From Sophora flavescens (lineage: Eukaryota; Streptophyta; Magnoliopsida; Fabales; Fabaceae): a stretch of DNA of 64,000 nt. The notes under the pieces are model-generated. The model did no database searches and had not been told where the DNA came from. It was given only the letters and a program-made list of their open reading frames with translations. The stretch covers positions 138,553,104-138,617,103 of the forward strand of contig CM061062.1 of assembly GCA_030762895.1 (NCBI GenBank), given 5' to 3'. Shown here in pieces: positions 45,641 to 56,956 of this stretch (positions are counted from its first letter, which is position 1; every line of letters begins with the position of its first letter). The position numbers and the translations under genes were made by a program.

Positions 45641-48020
45641 GTATGGTGTTTGAGTGCTAGGGCTGGTGGAATTTTATTTTCCAAGGGAGAGCTCGATCTC
45701 TATGATTTTTATAGAGGGAGTTTTACTCAGCCTCTATGGTTTTAATTTGAGGAGCTTTGACTCGTCTTCCTCTTTGATGGAATTTTTAGAGGGAGTTTTG
45801 GCTCGACCTTTCGGGAGTCAAATGAATGTGAGTTTTCAAGGGAGCCGGAGCTCAACCACTTTGTAGTCGCAAATTTTGTGACTCTGGGAGTGGTATCAGC
45901 CGAGCATCAGTTTGCTCAAATATATAAAAATGATATGATGCTACATAACACAACATTAAAGGCGTGGAGCAAAACATATCAAATCATATTAGGTTTAAAC
46001 TAGATTTAAAGAGTAATATCACCTGAGCTTTTCGCGGCCTCTGATTTAGGCATTCCCTCAATCCCATATGGTCGAGCTCTCCTAGACCGAGCTGGGCTGG
46101 CCGAGCTTTCTGAGACGTCTTCTTCAGCTCTTCGAGGCCGAGCTGTGCTGGACGAGCTCCGAAGCCGAGCTGTGGTGGTCGAGCTCTCTATCACAAAAAC
46201 TTCTAACAAATTGTTACAACAAACTTAAGCTTTGAAAGCTCAAAGCCTATTTAAACACTTGAAGTTGAAATTCTTGGCAATATCATATCAAGATAAAGTA
46301 GTAATCTGATGTATCCGAAGAATCAAGAATCAAGATCAAGCCTTTCTTGGCTGACGCGATGGGACAACATCCTCATCTCCCGTGCTTCCCTGTTGCAGGG
46401 AATTTTGCCATATAATATAATAGCATGCCTAAGACCCCTGAGTACCGAATTTAATTAGATGGAATAAAGGTCAAACATGGTTCTCATTCATGTTAACCAA
46501 TTGTTTGGGAAACGACAATCGTGTCGGACGTCTGGTTGATCGTGGGCATGATCAGCTTACGAATGTCCATGGGCATGGTCCTATCACTTGGCAGCGCCGA
46601 TGCCATGGCCAGAATCCTGTCCGTGAGGGTGGTCATGCTTCTGGTGCACCATTGCTTCCATTCTCATCTGCGGCTTCTCTGGAGCCGCCATCCCACTCCT
46701 CGGAAAACAATGTCGTGGCGGTAGTTGACTTCACCGGAGGAACCTCACAGAGGAAGAAGATATCGGAGATGCACACGACGAAGAGGACCAGAGCAAGCAT
46801 GAGGAGAAACGAAGCGGGGTCGTTAGCGAAGAGAGCAGAACAAAGATTGGTGAGTATCTGTGCGTCCTTCTTCCTACCTTCTTCATCTCTTTCCTTCTAT
46901 TTGAATGTCGCATAGGAACACGGATCTGGGTTGCAGATCGTGGGCAACGGCGGAGAGAACTGAGGATCTGGGCATTCGATACCGGCCTCGATGGGACAAG
47001 GGGCTCTACTGTGACGAGGCGTTGCCGGAACGTCTTCGTGGACGCTGAAGCCGAAGAGCTTTAAGCGCGTGGTGGAAGCGGGGTGATGGAAGTGCAGACA
47101 AGGAGAAGACTGGGTGGCGTGGACGGTGTCCATGGTAGCACGGTGGCTGATGGTCTTTGATTGAGTGGTCGGGGAAAAGTTTTACCTTGCCCCACGGTGG
47201 GAGCCAGATGTTCCTACCGAGATCCGACTTGGCGGAATCTCGCCGTAGAACGTGAAACCAAGAGTGAACAATAGGGGTTGTTTTAGACTTTGGCTTGACA
47301 GAATGTAATATTCCGGTCCTACGTATCCCAATGGGAATCAAAGCCAGACGTAGTTCTAGGTTCAACCCTTGGTGGTGCGGTGATCTCGATCCCCTAATCT
47401 TGTATCTGATGGATACCAGCGAGCAAGGACTGTCTGATAGTCTCTTGGTCGAGCTAGTTCCTCTAATACGCTTAAGGGAGAGTTACCGGGATTCAGTGAA
47501 AAGTGAGTTTCTATCATGGGTACTCCTCCTTTTATAATAGGATTCCCATATCTCTTAGAGACCTGATTTATCTCTTAAATATCTTTTAGAGAACTGAGAT
47601 CTGATTTATCTCTTAAATCTCTTTTGAGATGTGATTCCTTAATTTAAGGGATATTATCTCTTTTAACCAGATAAGGTTATTTCAGATAATATCAGGATTT
47701 AATATCAATATCCTATCCCTTAATTAAGTGATCTTTAAGTTATTATCTTTAACTTCCGGACTGGGCCGGGTATTCGAGCTCGGTGGCCGGGTTTCACTCT
47801 TCGGCCAGTACACAAGCCCCCCCAAGCTTTGAGATGATTAGACGTAAAAGCTTTCATGATGTTAGCCGAGCTCAGGAACTCGGTTTCATCTTTCTGTCTT
47901 TAAGCCAGGCGAGGTGATTGGCCGAGCTTCATACTCTATGCATATATATACATCCTCCAACTCGGTGAGCAGCTCGGGTGACCGAGCTTGATGCTTTCTG
48001 GGTGCCGGACTCTGTATCTC
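45641..48020. other. unclassified repeat-derived region
   Basis: No supportable gene. Words such as GCCGAGCT and CTCGGT recur at 46010-46200 and 47755-48000, as in the minisatellite. The junction CCCCACGGTGGGAGCCAGAT at 47194-47213 resembles sequence near the LTR/internal boundary of some plant gypsy elements. Short ORFs on both strands (for example 46490-46915) have no recognised domain. It probably belongs to the same decayed element as 44107-44493. Confidence 0.4.
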
Positions 48021-49460
48021 GGCTCATACACTCATCAAAAATAAAAAAGAAGAAAATGCCGAAGAAGAAAAACAAGAAATAAGAAGAAAAAAAGTGAAGG
48101 GAATGAAGAAGTGTTAGAAATACAGAAATAATGATGACCAAAAAAATTGTACAGCAATTGCCATGCAATGCTCTTCTATTTCCAAGGATACTTAGCTTAC
48201 CATCTTTCTTACCTACCATATGTCTTGGTCCTATTACAACCATTAACAAGTCCTTTTGACTTTTGTTTACATATTATTTGTGTGAATTTTTTTATTGAGA
48301 TGGAAATCAAACCCATATAGTTTGAGATTAATAAGTGAAATTGAGAGAAACACAAGCCTAGACACATGAGTGCTTGAGTGAATTTATATACCTTATGTGA
48401 GGATAGAATATCCAATTATTGCTCATGATCATGTGGCAAGTTCTTTAGCTCTCGAATTGTGAATGATGAATGTATAGTTATTATGATCATCACTTTCGAC
48501 TTTATCTAAGTCTCAACTAATGTTGTTTGATAAATGGGGAATGATTTCTTCCGTGTTCGAGAGAGACTATTAAATTAATTAGGGTTCTTCGCTAGTAAAA
48601 AGGGTTGATAGAACATTAGAAAGTTTAGTAATAATTGAACCAATTGCTTTCATTTTTTTTAAAATTTTTTACTTTAGTCTTTTAATTTCTCATTTGATTC
48701 GATTACCTAGATATTTATTTCCTGACCTAATTTTGGTACTTAATATATAATCCTCATGAGAACGATTATCTTTTATTATTTGTAAACGACAGGTGCACTT
48801 ACTGTGTTAAACTCATAACAATATATCATATATATACCATGCATGATGTTCATCTAGATGCACCCTTTTCCATGCTCACGAGCATCAACCTACTTATCAT
48901 CATGCACCACATCAATCTGAACCATCTTCTAGCATTGGTAGAACCATCGCAACTCGTTGTACCCCCCGAACCTAGACATAACACAACATACCCTTGAACC
49001 CATTTATTTTTGTTTAATTAAAAAAAAATTAATTTAGAGTTTGATTTAATAATTTTGATATGTTTTGAATTTGCTTTTGTTTATAAGGGGACATTTGAAA
49101 TTGTTTCATTTTAAAGTAACAGAATCTTTAAAGAGAAAAAACAAAGCAACCAATATAGTTATGTACACAATCCTTATGTTGGCCTAACTACTAAAATACT
49201 TATTTAATCTATTTTTAACCAAACCAAAATACTTATTAACTAAACGTCTAAAAAACTTGCATGTTAAGCTTAAACGAAGAAAAAGCACTTATTTTTTGGA
49301 ATAAAAGTCATTTTTAAAAAATAGTGTTTGGATGAACTTTTAAAAAAACAATAAAAAAAGCACATTTTAGTATTTTAGAGAAGTTACAATTCATCAAAAA
49401 AAAAAAAGGAAGCTACAATTCCTAACTTAGAAGCAGTAAACGAGAATATGGATCAGTCCT
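48021..49460. other. AT-rich intergenic DNA
   Basis: No ORF with a recognisable domain, no terminal repeats and no RNA gene were seen. Confidence 0.5.
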
Positions 49461-49670
49461 ATTTTATTGAACAAGAACAGTGTTAACAACACACTCTCTA
49501 ACATTATTTTTCTAACTTACTCTCTCCTATTAATTGAAATTCATGTGGGTCACACTATTTTGGAAATGGGTCCCACTTGAATTTTGTTGGACACACATGA
49601 ATTTCAACCAATAGGAGAGTGTGTTAGAAAGAGAGTAATAGAATGTATTGCTCGCATTTCTCATTGAACA
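49461..49670. mobile_element. MITE-like hairpin
   Basis: Inverted arms about 35 bp long (49512-49548: ACTCTCTCCTATTAATTGAA; 49593-49627: its imperfect complement) flank GTGGGTCCCAC-type sequence. Further pairing extends outward (ATTGAACAAGAA against TCTCATTGAACA). Short AT-rich elements of this kind are common near legume genes. The boundaries and TSD are not certain. Confidence 0.5.
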
Positions 49671-49956
49671 ATAATATCCCTATGACAAATCACATTAAAA
49701 AACCCCACTTTTTAAAGCTCATCCAAACATACAATATATTCTGTTTTTAATAGTAACTTCTACAAAAATTGTAGGATGCAAGATATAAAGTATCGGACGG
49801 TGTGTAAGGAGTGTCCAACACAACATCCATTACCGGTACATATCCTTATATCGGGTCGTCAGACGTATAGATCTATCTATGCTTCTTAGCATACACGAGT
49901 CACCTAAAACAAGCATAGCTACCATGGGCTACTGCTTTAGTTTGCGGAAATGATTT
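49671..49956. other. intergenic DNA
   Basis: No gene or repeat was recognised. Confidence 0.4.
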
Positions 49957-50694
49957 TTTGACACAAAATCTGGGACAACATACGATACATCGTATGAATA
50001 GTTTGCCGCACAAAGATGCAAGATCAGAAATCTTCATCTTGTCAAGATCAGAAGCACTTTTTTTTTTTTTTTTTTTAAATTAAAAACTTTTTTGTAAATA
50101 AATTTTTTGATTAAGTATGTGTCAATATCTGGTGAACGGGGTACAAATATCTGGTGAATGCCTTCAAATATGTGGTGAATGCCCATACTAAAACCAAGTT
50201 TTGGATGCCTTAGATTATCTGGTGAACGTAGTTCAATTATCTGGTGAATGCCTTCAAATATGTGGTGAATGCTCATACTAAAACCAAGTTTTGGATGCCT
50301 TAGAGTATCTGGTGAACGTAGTTCAATTATCTGGTGAATGCCTTCGAATATCTGGTGAATGCCCATACTAAAACCGAGTTTTGGATGCCTTAGATTATCT
50401 GATGAACGTAGTTCACTTATCTGGTGAATGCCTTCGAATATGTGGTGAATGCCTATACTAAATTAGCTTGTGGATGCCTTAGATTATCTGGTGAACATAG
50501 TTCAATTATCTGGTGAATGCCTTCAAATATGTGGTGAATACCCATACTTAATCAAAAAATTTATTTACAAAAAAAATTTAAATTTAAAAAAAAAAAAAAA
50601 GCTGTGCTACAGTGCCGCACAGTGCAGCTACAGTGCCGCACTGTGCGGCACTGTTCATACGGTGTACGTATGTTGTCCGGCATTTTGTGTCAAA
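49957..50694. mobile_element. inverted-repeat element enclosing a 90-bp tandem array
   Basis: The ends TTTGACACAAAATCTGGGAC and GTCCGGCATTTTGTGTCAAA are inverted repeats, continuing into ACATACG...CGTATG. Further in, a poly-T/AT stretch (50058-50118) pairs with a poly-A stretch (50545-50600). The centre is five 90-bp repeats. The right arm has extra GTGCCGCACTGTGCGGCACTG palindromic words. No convincing TSD was found, so the class is unknown. Confidence 0.6.
50127..50548. repeat. five 90-bp tandem repeats
   Basis: Units begin at 50127, 50217, 50307, 50397 and 50486 (the last one base short and partial). Each contains ATCTGGTGAA twice and ATGTGGTGAA or a variant once, then CCAAGTTTTGGATGCCTTAG. 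Because 90 is divisible by 3, the minus strand stays open through the first three units and repeats a 30-residue phrase. Confidence 0.9.
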
Positions 50695-50929
50695 TTAGCA
50701 AACCTGGTTAGTTTGAGATCCAAAACGTTTGCCCAACTCCACGAAGCTACATTGACATAGGATAATTGAATAGCCCTTGATATGTCTCTTTGTTGAAGCT
50801 AGTTCGGTTCTGTCCAATTTCTTTAAACTCACAACAAATGGACCTGTTGTTGGGTTAGAGTACCTCTTGTGCTGTCAATCAATATATTTTTTTCCTTATA
50901 AAAAAAAATGGACCTGCTGTTGATATTCT
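50695..50929. other. 3' flank of the MIP locus
   Basis: Non-coding, presumably the 3' UTR/downstream region of the minus-strand gene. Nothing else was seen. Confidence 0.4.
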
Positions 50930-52414
50930 TCAAAGTTTCATTTCATCACAAAGACTAGAAATATCAGGAATTATCCCTCCATCACAATGCCTATATATTC
51001 CATCCCCTACTAGATCTTTTAACAAAGCAGCTGGTTCTCTGGCTCCTCCATGCTGTAAGAATTTGGTTCTTAAAGCAAATCCTGTTGTTAGTGATAACGG
51101 ATCTTCCTGGCACAACTTTTTCCATATAGTAGCGGTAAAACATTTGGCATACAAGTAGCTATAGTACCCTGTATGAAAGAATAAAATAAGTATAACAAAA
51201 TATTTAACTAAAATAAAAAATAATTTCAATATCTAATGGATCTAGAAGATCAACAGATAAAAAGAAGTATAACATATGACACTCTGCTTTAAATAAGAAA
51301 CTAGTGGGGATCAAAACGACCAACAAGAAGATCAACAGATGAAGAATTTCAAGCTGCAGGTGAACATGTATTGGTTACATTGATAGGATACAACGAATCT
51401 AATGTACAAAAGCCTCTGGCAATATAAGAATGCCATCAGAATATTTAAATTAACATTTGATCAGTATTTTAAAATTAAAATTAAATTCGACGTTACCAGC
51501 CTTGTTGAAGAACAACAAAGAGGAAAGCAGTTTATCCAAGGAAAATCAACTATATCCTGATCTGACTTGTGAATTAAAACCTATGAGTTCTATCTTCAAT
51601 TTTCTCAAAGCTAGCATATGTTGATACAAACAAACATGAATTTTGATATTTCAGCATGCTCAACATCATTTGAAACAGTTCAAGAGATTAACAGAAAGTT
51701 CAGACTTCAGACCCACCTGCACCGTAATTAAGGAGATGACTAAATCGGGCCTCCCAGTGTGTGCCTTCCACATGTTCACAGTTCGTATGCTTTCTTTTCA
51801 GTTCTGCAACAACAGAACTAGTATCACCAAAAGGGCATGGCTGCTCTCCAAAAAGTGTCTGGTCAACTAAGGCATAGAAAATCTGACAGTATACACAATT
51901 AAATTATGTTAATGTGTTAATTTTTTGTCTGACACAAAAATAAGGTTTGAACTTTGATGTACTGACTTTAGACACCATCCTGATCATGTCCCCTGCATAA
52001 AGGAAAAAAAGGAAATAAAAAATACACCTGACGTTGCAGATCAGTTGCAGCAAACATTTCTCTGGCATCCTGCATTGCCTCGATCAGCTTCTGAGGGATT
52101 TCTTCACCAGTTGAATGGTGTCTAGCAAATGTTTTCAAAACTCGATAATCCCAAGCATAATATCTGTCACCAAAAAAAACATTAAATGAGTCATAATTGA
52201 GGGGATCAATACCACAGCATTAGCACATAGAGGTCATTCATAAATGGAGGGACCAAATTGAAGTGAGTGTATTAGTGTCAGGGATCAAATTGAATATGAC
52301 ATTAACCATCAGGAAGTCAGGAACCAAATTAGGGTTTTAGTCATTTTTAATGGATAGCTTTATTCGAAGTTATTGCTTCATTAGCGATGCATGTGTACTA
52401 AAATGAAAAGGAAT

Positions 52415-52897
52415 TGTTGGAAAGCCGCCTTAGTTGCAGCCCGCCCCTTGCAGCCTTAATTGCGGTAACTTTGAGCTGCCTTCATTGCAGCCTCTAGCAC
52501 CTTCATTGTGCTGGGTATGAGGGGTGTGTTTAGTCCCACATCGTCTAGAGATATGGCATTTGTAGTGCTTATAAGGCTTAGGCAATCCTCACCTTACAAA
52601 CCGGTTTTGTGGGGTTGAGTTAGGCCCCACCCACATTCTAAGATGGCATCGGAGCCTATCATAAATCCGTTGTTGGGCCACCCATATTATCCATGCTCCA
52701 GGCCTATTGCCCTGGGCGTGAGAGGGTGTGTTGGAAAGCCGCCTTAATTGCGGTCCGCCCCTAGCCGTCTTAATTGCGGTAACTTTGAGCTGCTTTCATT
52801 GTAGCCTCTAGCACCTTCATTGCACTGGGTACGAGGAATTCTCACCTTACAAGCCGGTTTTGTGGTTTTGAGTTAGGCTCAAACCCATATTCTAAGA
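52415..52897 (+). mobile_element. TRIM (miniature LTR retrotransposon) in a MIP intron
   Basis: A 229-bp LTR (52415-52643) and a 169-bp LTR (52729-52897) both start TGTTGGAAAGCCGCCTTA. An 85-bp interior starts with a PBS, TGGCATCGGAGCC (52644-52656), and ends with the purine-rich GTGAGAGGG. A 5-bp TSD GGAAT flanks it (52410-52414, 52898-52902). The 3' LTR lacks about 60 bp present in the 5' LTR. The LTR ends read AAGA rather than CA. It is non-coding and lies in the intron between 52164 and 53401. Confidence 0.85.
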
Positions 52898-54210
52898 GGA
52901 ATTAACATCATAAATGAAATAAGTGAAAGGGTTTTTGTGATTTGAAAAATCTTGAAGCAGTGCTATGTCATCTTAACAGTGAGACATCATTTCCATGTGG
53001 TGGATAATAACATACAAACAGAAGGACCAAATTGAAGCGAGTTTTATGAATGTCAGGGAAATAAATTGAGAAAATTGAAATATTAGGGATGAAATTGAAT
53101 GTAAGTGAGATGTTTGGACAAAAATAGGGTTTCAATAAAAATAAATTAACAAGCAAAGAAAATAAAAGTTAACAGAATTATATTAGGGATAACTATGTAA
53201 AAGAAAACCAACCTACGTCTAATCTAGAAAATTAGACAATTGCACTTGCACAACTTTAAAGCAAGTATCATCCATTTCTTTAACAATTCAACCATATCTT
53301 TTATATTTTATTTACATGCTTGACTTAAAGGATTAAGACTTGAAGAGTATTGTTTTTACAGCACTCTACTCATCATCTCAGCAATAGCAAATTCTACTCA
53401 CTCAAAGAGGTTGGATGGTATTTCTGCAAAATGAAGAACCACTCTGGTACCTGAAAAGTGTTGGTAGTCCTACAATAAGAGCAACATAACAGCATCACAT
53501 TACTAAAATGATGGCAGCAGCACCTCTTTTCCAAACCTTTCTATTTTCAAGTAAACGCCATTCACTAAATGATAAGAACATGAAGAATGACATAACTAAA
53601 ATGATTGCAGCAACCTTTTCTTCAAACCTTTCTATTCTCAAGTAACCATCATTCACTAAATGCTTGCAAAGGCCAAAGGTATTTTGGTTTATTTAACAAT
53701 ACAGTAGGACAGTTCATGTAATTACAATTCAAAACTAATTTAAACGATATCATTAACTCAATTTGCCCAAATCTTGTTCATACTTGTGCCTTTAGAATAT
53801 AAATATTTATATTTAATGGGAAAGATATTTGACTACCATAAACAACACATGTTAAGATAATTGAACATGTTTAATGTGTTAATCATATAAACCATACAAT
53901 GTAGCTAACAGAGGAACTATGGTACATGTGGGGAAGCATTTGCCTACTGACCCTCCTGAATAACTGCTATTTTCCGGGTTTGCCTCAATATGCCAACTCT
54001 TAAATTAAGGAAGAAAGATATAGCTTTATCATTACATTAACTAGGACAAGAGTAAATCTTTATTATGTATTTATCTGTTATTTATACAATATGTGTTATT
54101 TGCCTCACCAACCCAATTCCCCAAAAGTACTTCTTTGATTCCACCATTCATATAGATTTCTCCTCATTCTGTAAAGCAACATTTTCATCATGAAAAGTTC
54201 AAGAGAGTAC

Positions 54211-54335
54211 CGTTCTTGAAAGCAGTGAATGAAGAGCATGTCCAAACTCATGAAATAGAGTTTCCACATCTGAATGACTAAGCCTTACAACTGATGGATT
54301 GCATGAACCCAAAAATTACAAACAAGAGCTACTAC
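54211..54335 (-). pseudogene. catalytic exon of MIP with a 1-nt deletion
   Basis: The exon starts VVALVCNF and then loses one base at about 54307-54313. The downstream frame reads SVVRLSHSDVETLFHEFGHA, with the HExxH zinc-binding motif intact. The exon is 125 bp where in-frame splicing needs 126. As written, the normal frame would end in a stop a few codons after the deletion. Confidence 0.8.
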
Positions 54336-54689
54336 CTGCAGAATTATCAGAATCAAGCAATATCCAGAAGAATAAACTGTCTGCCTCCTCTGTAGTGAAT
54401 GAAGCATTTAAGTCAGCAAAGTGTGTGAGAAGCAGTGATAATAACAGTAAAGAAAATAGTAGGGACACCAAGGAGCCAAGCTCCAATTGCAGTGATAGGA
54501 GACAGAAGTAACAGCAAAAGAAGAAAGGAGAAAATCAGGGAACCTAAGTGCTGTCTTTACTCAATGGCTTAAGCCACCCCGAAACTGAGAGAGGGAAAGA
54601 GAGCATACAACAAGCTCTCTCCAAAAGAGTTTTGATCATAAGTTCTGCCACTCCATTTTACTAGGGTGTCTTGTTCAAGTGCAAAGTCT

Positions 54690-54880
54690 CAGTCTCTTCC
54701 ATAATTCATTTTACTGACCCTCATAGAACTCCCAACCATTGTCTGTTTGAAGCCGTTTGATCTTCTTAAAGTTTTCAATAAACCCTTTCCACTTGTTGGA
54801 AGTGGGGAAAAGGAAAACATCATTTTTGAGCTTCAAAAAATATACCCAAGATTGTGGGATATAGTCAATTGCGAGTCTTA
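54690..54880 (-). pseudogene. copia integrase scrap in a MIP intron
   Basis: The minus strand reads WVYFLKLKNDVFP, then NKWKGFIENFKKIKRLQTDN and GWEFYE, matching the integrase core around the second catalytic Asp. It has no LTR or other copia part. It is in the same orientation as the gene. Confidence 0.6.
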
Positions 54881-55214
54881 CTGACACTCATGCGGGGTTT
54901 GTTTGAAGCCATTTGAGCACAAATGTAAAGGTAAAAGACATCAGATAAGAGAAGTGTGATGTGGAGAAGCTGGGAGAAGGTCGAGGAGGCCACTAAGGAG
55001 AAAGGTCGAAGCTCTCCAAGTGCTGTCTTGCCATGGAGGCCACCAACGGTTTTGTTATTCAGAATAAAATTTAGTTGCCTAAGTTCTTTGGTTGAGTTGC
55101 TTTTTATCCTTGATGTTTTCTTTGCTTTTGTTGACAGGTTTGCTATTTGTAACAAGTTGCAGACCTCGTAAGGGAGCATTATAATATAGTATTAAGCCAA
55201 CTATTTCATACTAA

Positions 55215-55540
55215 GGGTGTGTTTGGGTAAACAACTTAATTAAGAGCTTATAACATAAGACCTTATCGTATGAGAGCTTATGTCATAAGTGCTTAAAGAA
55301 AGAAAAAGAAATAAAAGGGCATGAGAGGATTCGAATAGTGAAAAACACAGAGATGGTATTTAGTGCATAAGCTCTTATGATAATTCCATAAGCTTCTCCC
55401 AGTGACTTATGAAAATAAGTCAAAAACTCCTTATGGGATGACATAAGTTATTTTTATAAGCTCTGCTAAACATACTGTATAAGAGCTTATGTCAGCAGAT
55501 AAGTCAAAAGGAACTTAAATAAGCTCTTCCAAACGCCACC
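55215..55540. mobile_element. Tourist-like MITE, copy 1 (326 bp)
   Basis: The ends GGGTGTGTTTGG and CCAAACGCCACC are inverted repeats, flanked by TAA on both sides (55212-55214, 55541-55543). A 3-bp TWA-type TSD points to PIF/Harbinger (Tourist) MITEs. The interior has many AGAGCTTAT/ATAAGCTCT words. It sits in the MIP intron 54336-55899. Confidence 0.8.
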
Positions 55541-56630
55541 TAAGTAAGTTACTTGTAGTAGTGCACCCCAAGAAGGGTACTTGTCGTTCTGTAGTTACTG
55601 TATTAGCATAAAGACAGAGTTAAGCAACTGTGGTGTTGAACTATTCTGATTGCTTGGTGAAATAGTGTTATCTTAGTCTCACGTTTCCTTCATTTTTCCT
55701 TTTTCTTTCTAGAATCCTCTTGTTTTTGCACAGGAGGATGTATCTCTTCTCTGTTCTCTCAAATTTAACTTCTTTACAAAAAAAGAATTTCACATTAAAA
55801 AGCACTGCATAGTGCATAGTTGACTGACATAAATAGAACAATAACTGCTAGTTAAATGCCTCGATTATATTGATTAAAGTAAAAGAGCTTTTCACATACT
55901 GGAAGTTGGTATTCTGATTGAGAAATCCTGCGACTCCCTTTAATTGCAAAATGAGCACAACCAGGATATTTCCCCTTTCTTGAGTACAAATCAAGGTAGA
56001 GATATCCTAAGTCACCCTGAAACGAGTTTGAATTTCAGTCCATTCAAACTGATTAATGAAAAAAGGGAAGGAAAATATTGTTATTAATCATCGTTGGCCA
56101 TGTAAGTTACATGTCAGTAATCAGATCCCTAGCAGCAGACATAAATGAGCTCCTATATATATATATATATACACACATAATGAGATTGCTTACTCACTTT
56201 GACTTCTATTTTAGAAGTATTTTAGCAATCTAAACCTTTTACTTTTACACAAAATATCCGTCTTCTGTGTACTCAAAATCTTTAATTAAGTGCATGTTGA
56301 TAAAACTCTTATAAGTTATATCAATCTTTTTTTTTCAAATTAACTATTTAATGAAGATAATAGTGGTGTCTCGTTTAATAAACAGAGATATAACGTTGTT
56401 GATTAAATTTTAATTTTTAATAAAAAAGTAAACATTCATTATATTAATAAAAAAACCAATTCGGGCACAGCATAAAATAGATATAAAAAGGAAGTTTTAG
56501 TGTAAAATTGATATGCTAGTAATAGCGTGAATCTTATCTGTAATCATAAAATTGACCTTTCTCCCTTCAATTTAAGGCACAACATTTATCATTTTTAATT
56601 CGGTACCAATACATCAAGGCTTTCAATTTA

Positions 56631-56956
56631 AGGTGCGTTTGGGTAAACAACTTAATTAAGAGCTTATCACATAAGGCCTTATCTCATGAGAGCTTATGCC
56701 ATAAGCGCTTAAATAAAGAAAAAGAAAGAAAGGGACATGAGAGGATTCAAATAGTGAAAAACACAGATAGGGTGTTTAGTGCATAAGCTCTTATGATAAT
56801 TCCATAAGCTTCTCCCAATGACTTATGAAAATAAGTCAAAAACTCCTTATGAGATGGCATAAGTTATTTTTATAAGCTCTGCCAAACACACTGCATAAGA
56901 GCTTATGTCATCAGATAAGTCAAAAGGAGCTTAAATAAGCTCTTCCAAACGCCACC
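56631..56956. mobile_element. Tourist-like MITE, copy 2 (326 bp)
   Basis: Ends AGGTGCGTTTGG and CCAAACGCCACC, flanked by TTA on both sides (56628-56630, 56957-56959). It has the same length and orientation as copy 1 and is closely similar throughout. It sits in the next MIP intron, 56017-57471. Confidence 0.8.

Noticed and set aside
46490..46915. 141-codon plus-strand ORF and overlapping minus-strand ORFs
   Set aside because: Several frames are open because of G+C-rich composition; none shows a recognisable domain or codon bias that decides between them.
50127..50548. Regular 90-bp repeats resembling a CRISPR array
   Set aside because: Units are contiguous tandem repeats without unique spacers, in plant nuclear DNA with no cas genes.
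54299..54511. Plus-strand 70-codon ORF rich in Ser/Lys
   Set aside because: It overlaps the catalytic MIP exon and the pyrimidine-rich acceptor of its intron on the other strand. No family was recognised.
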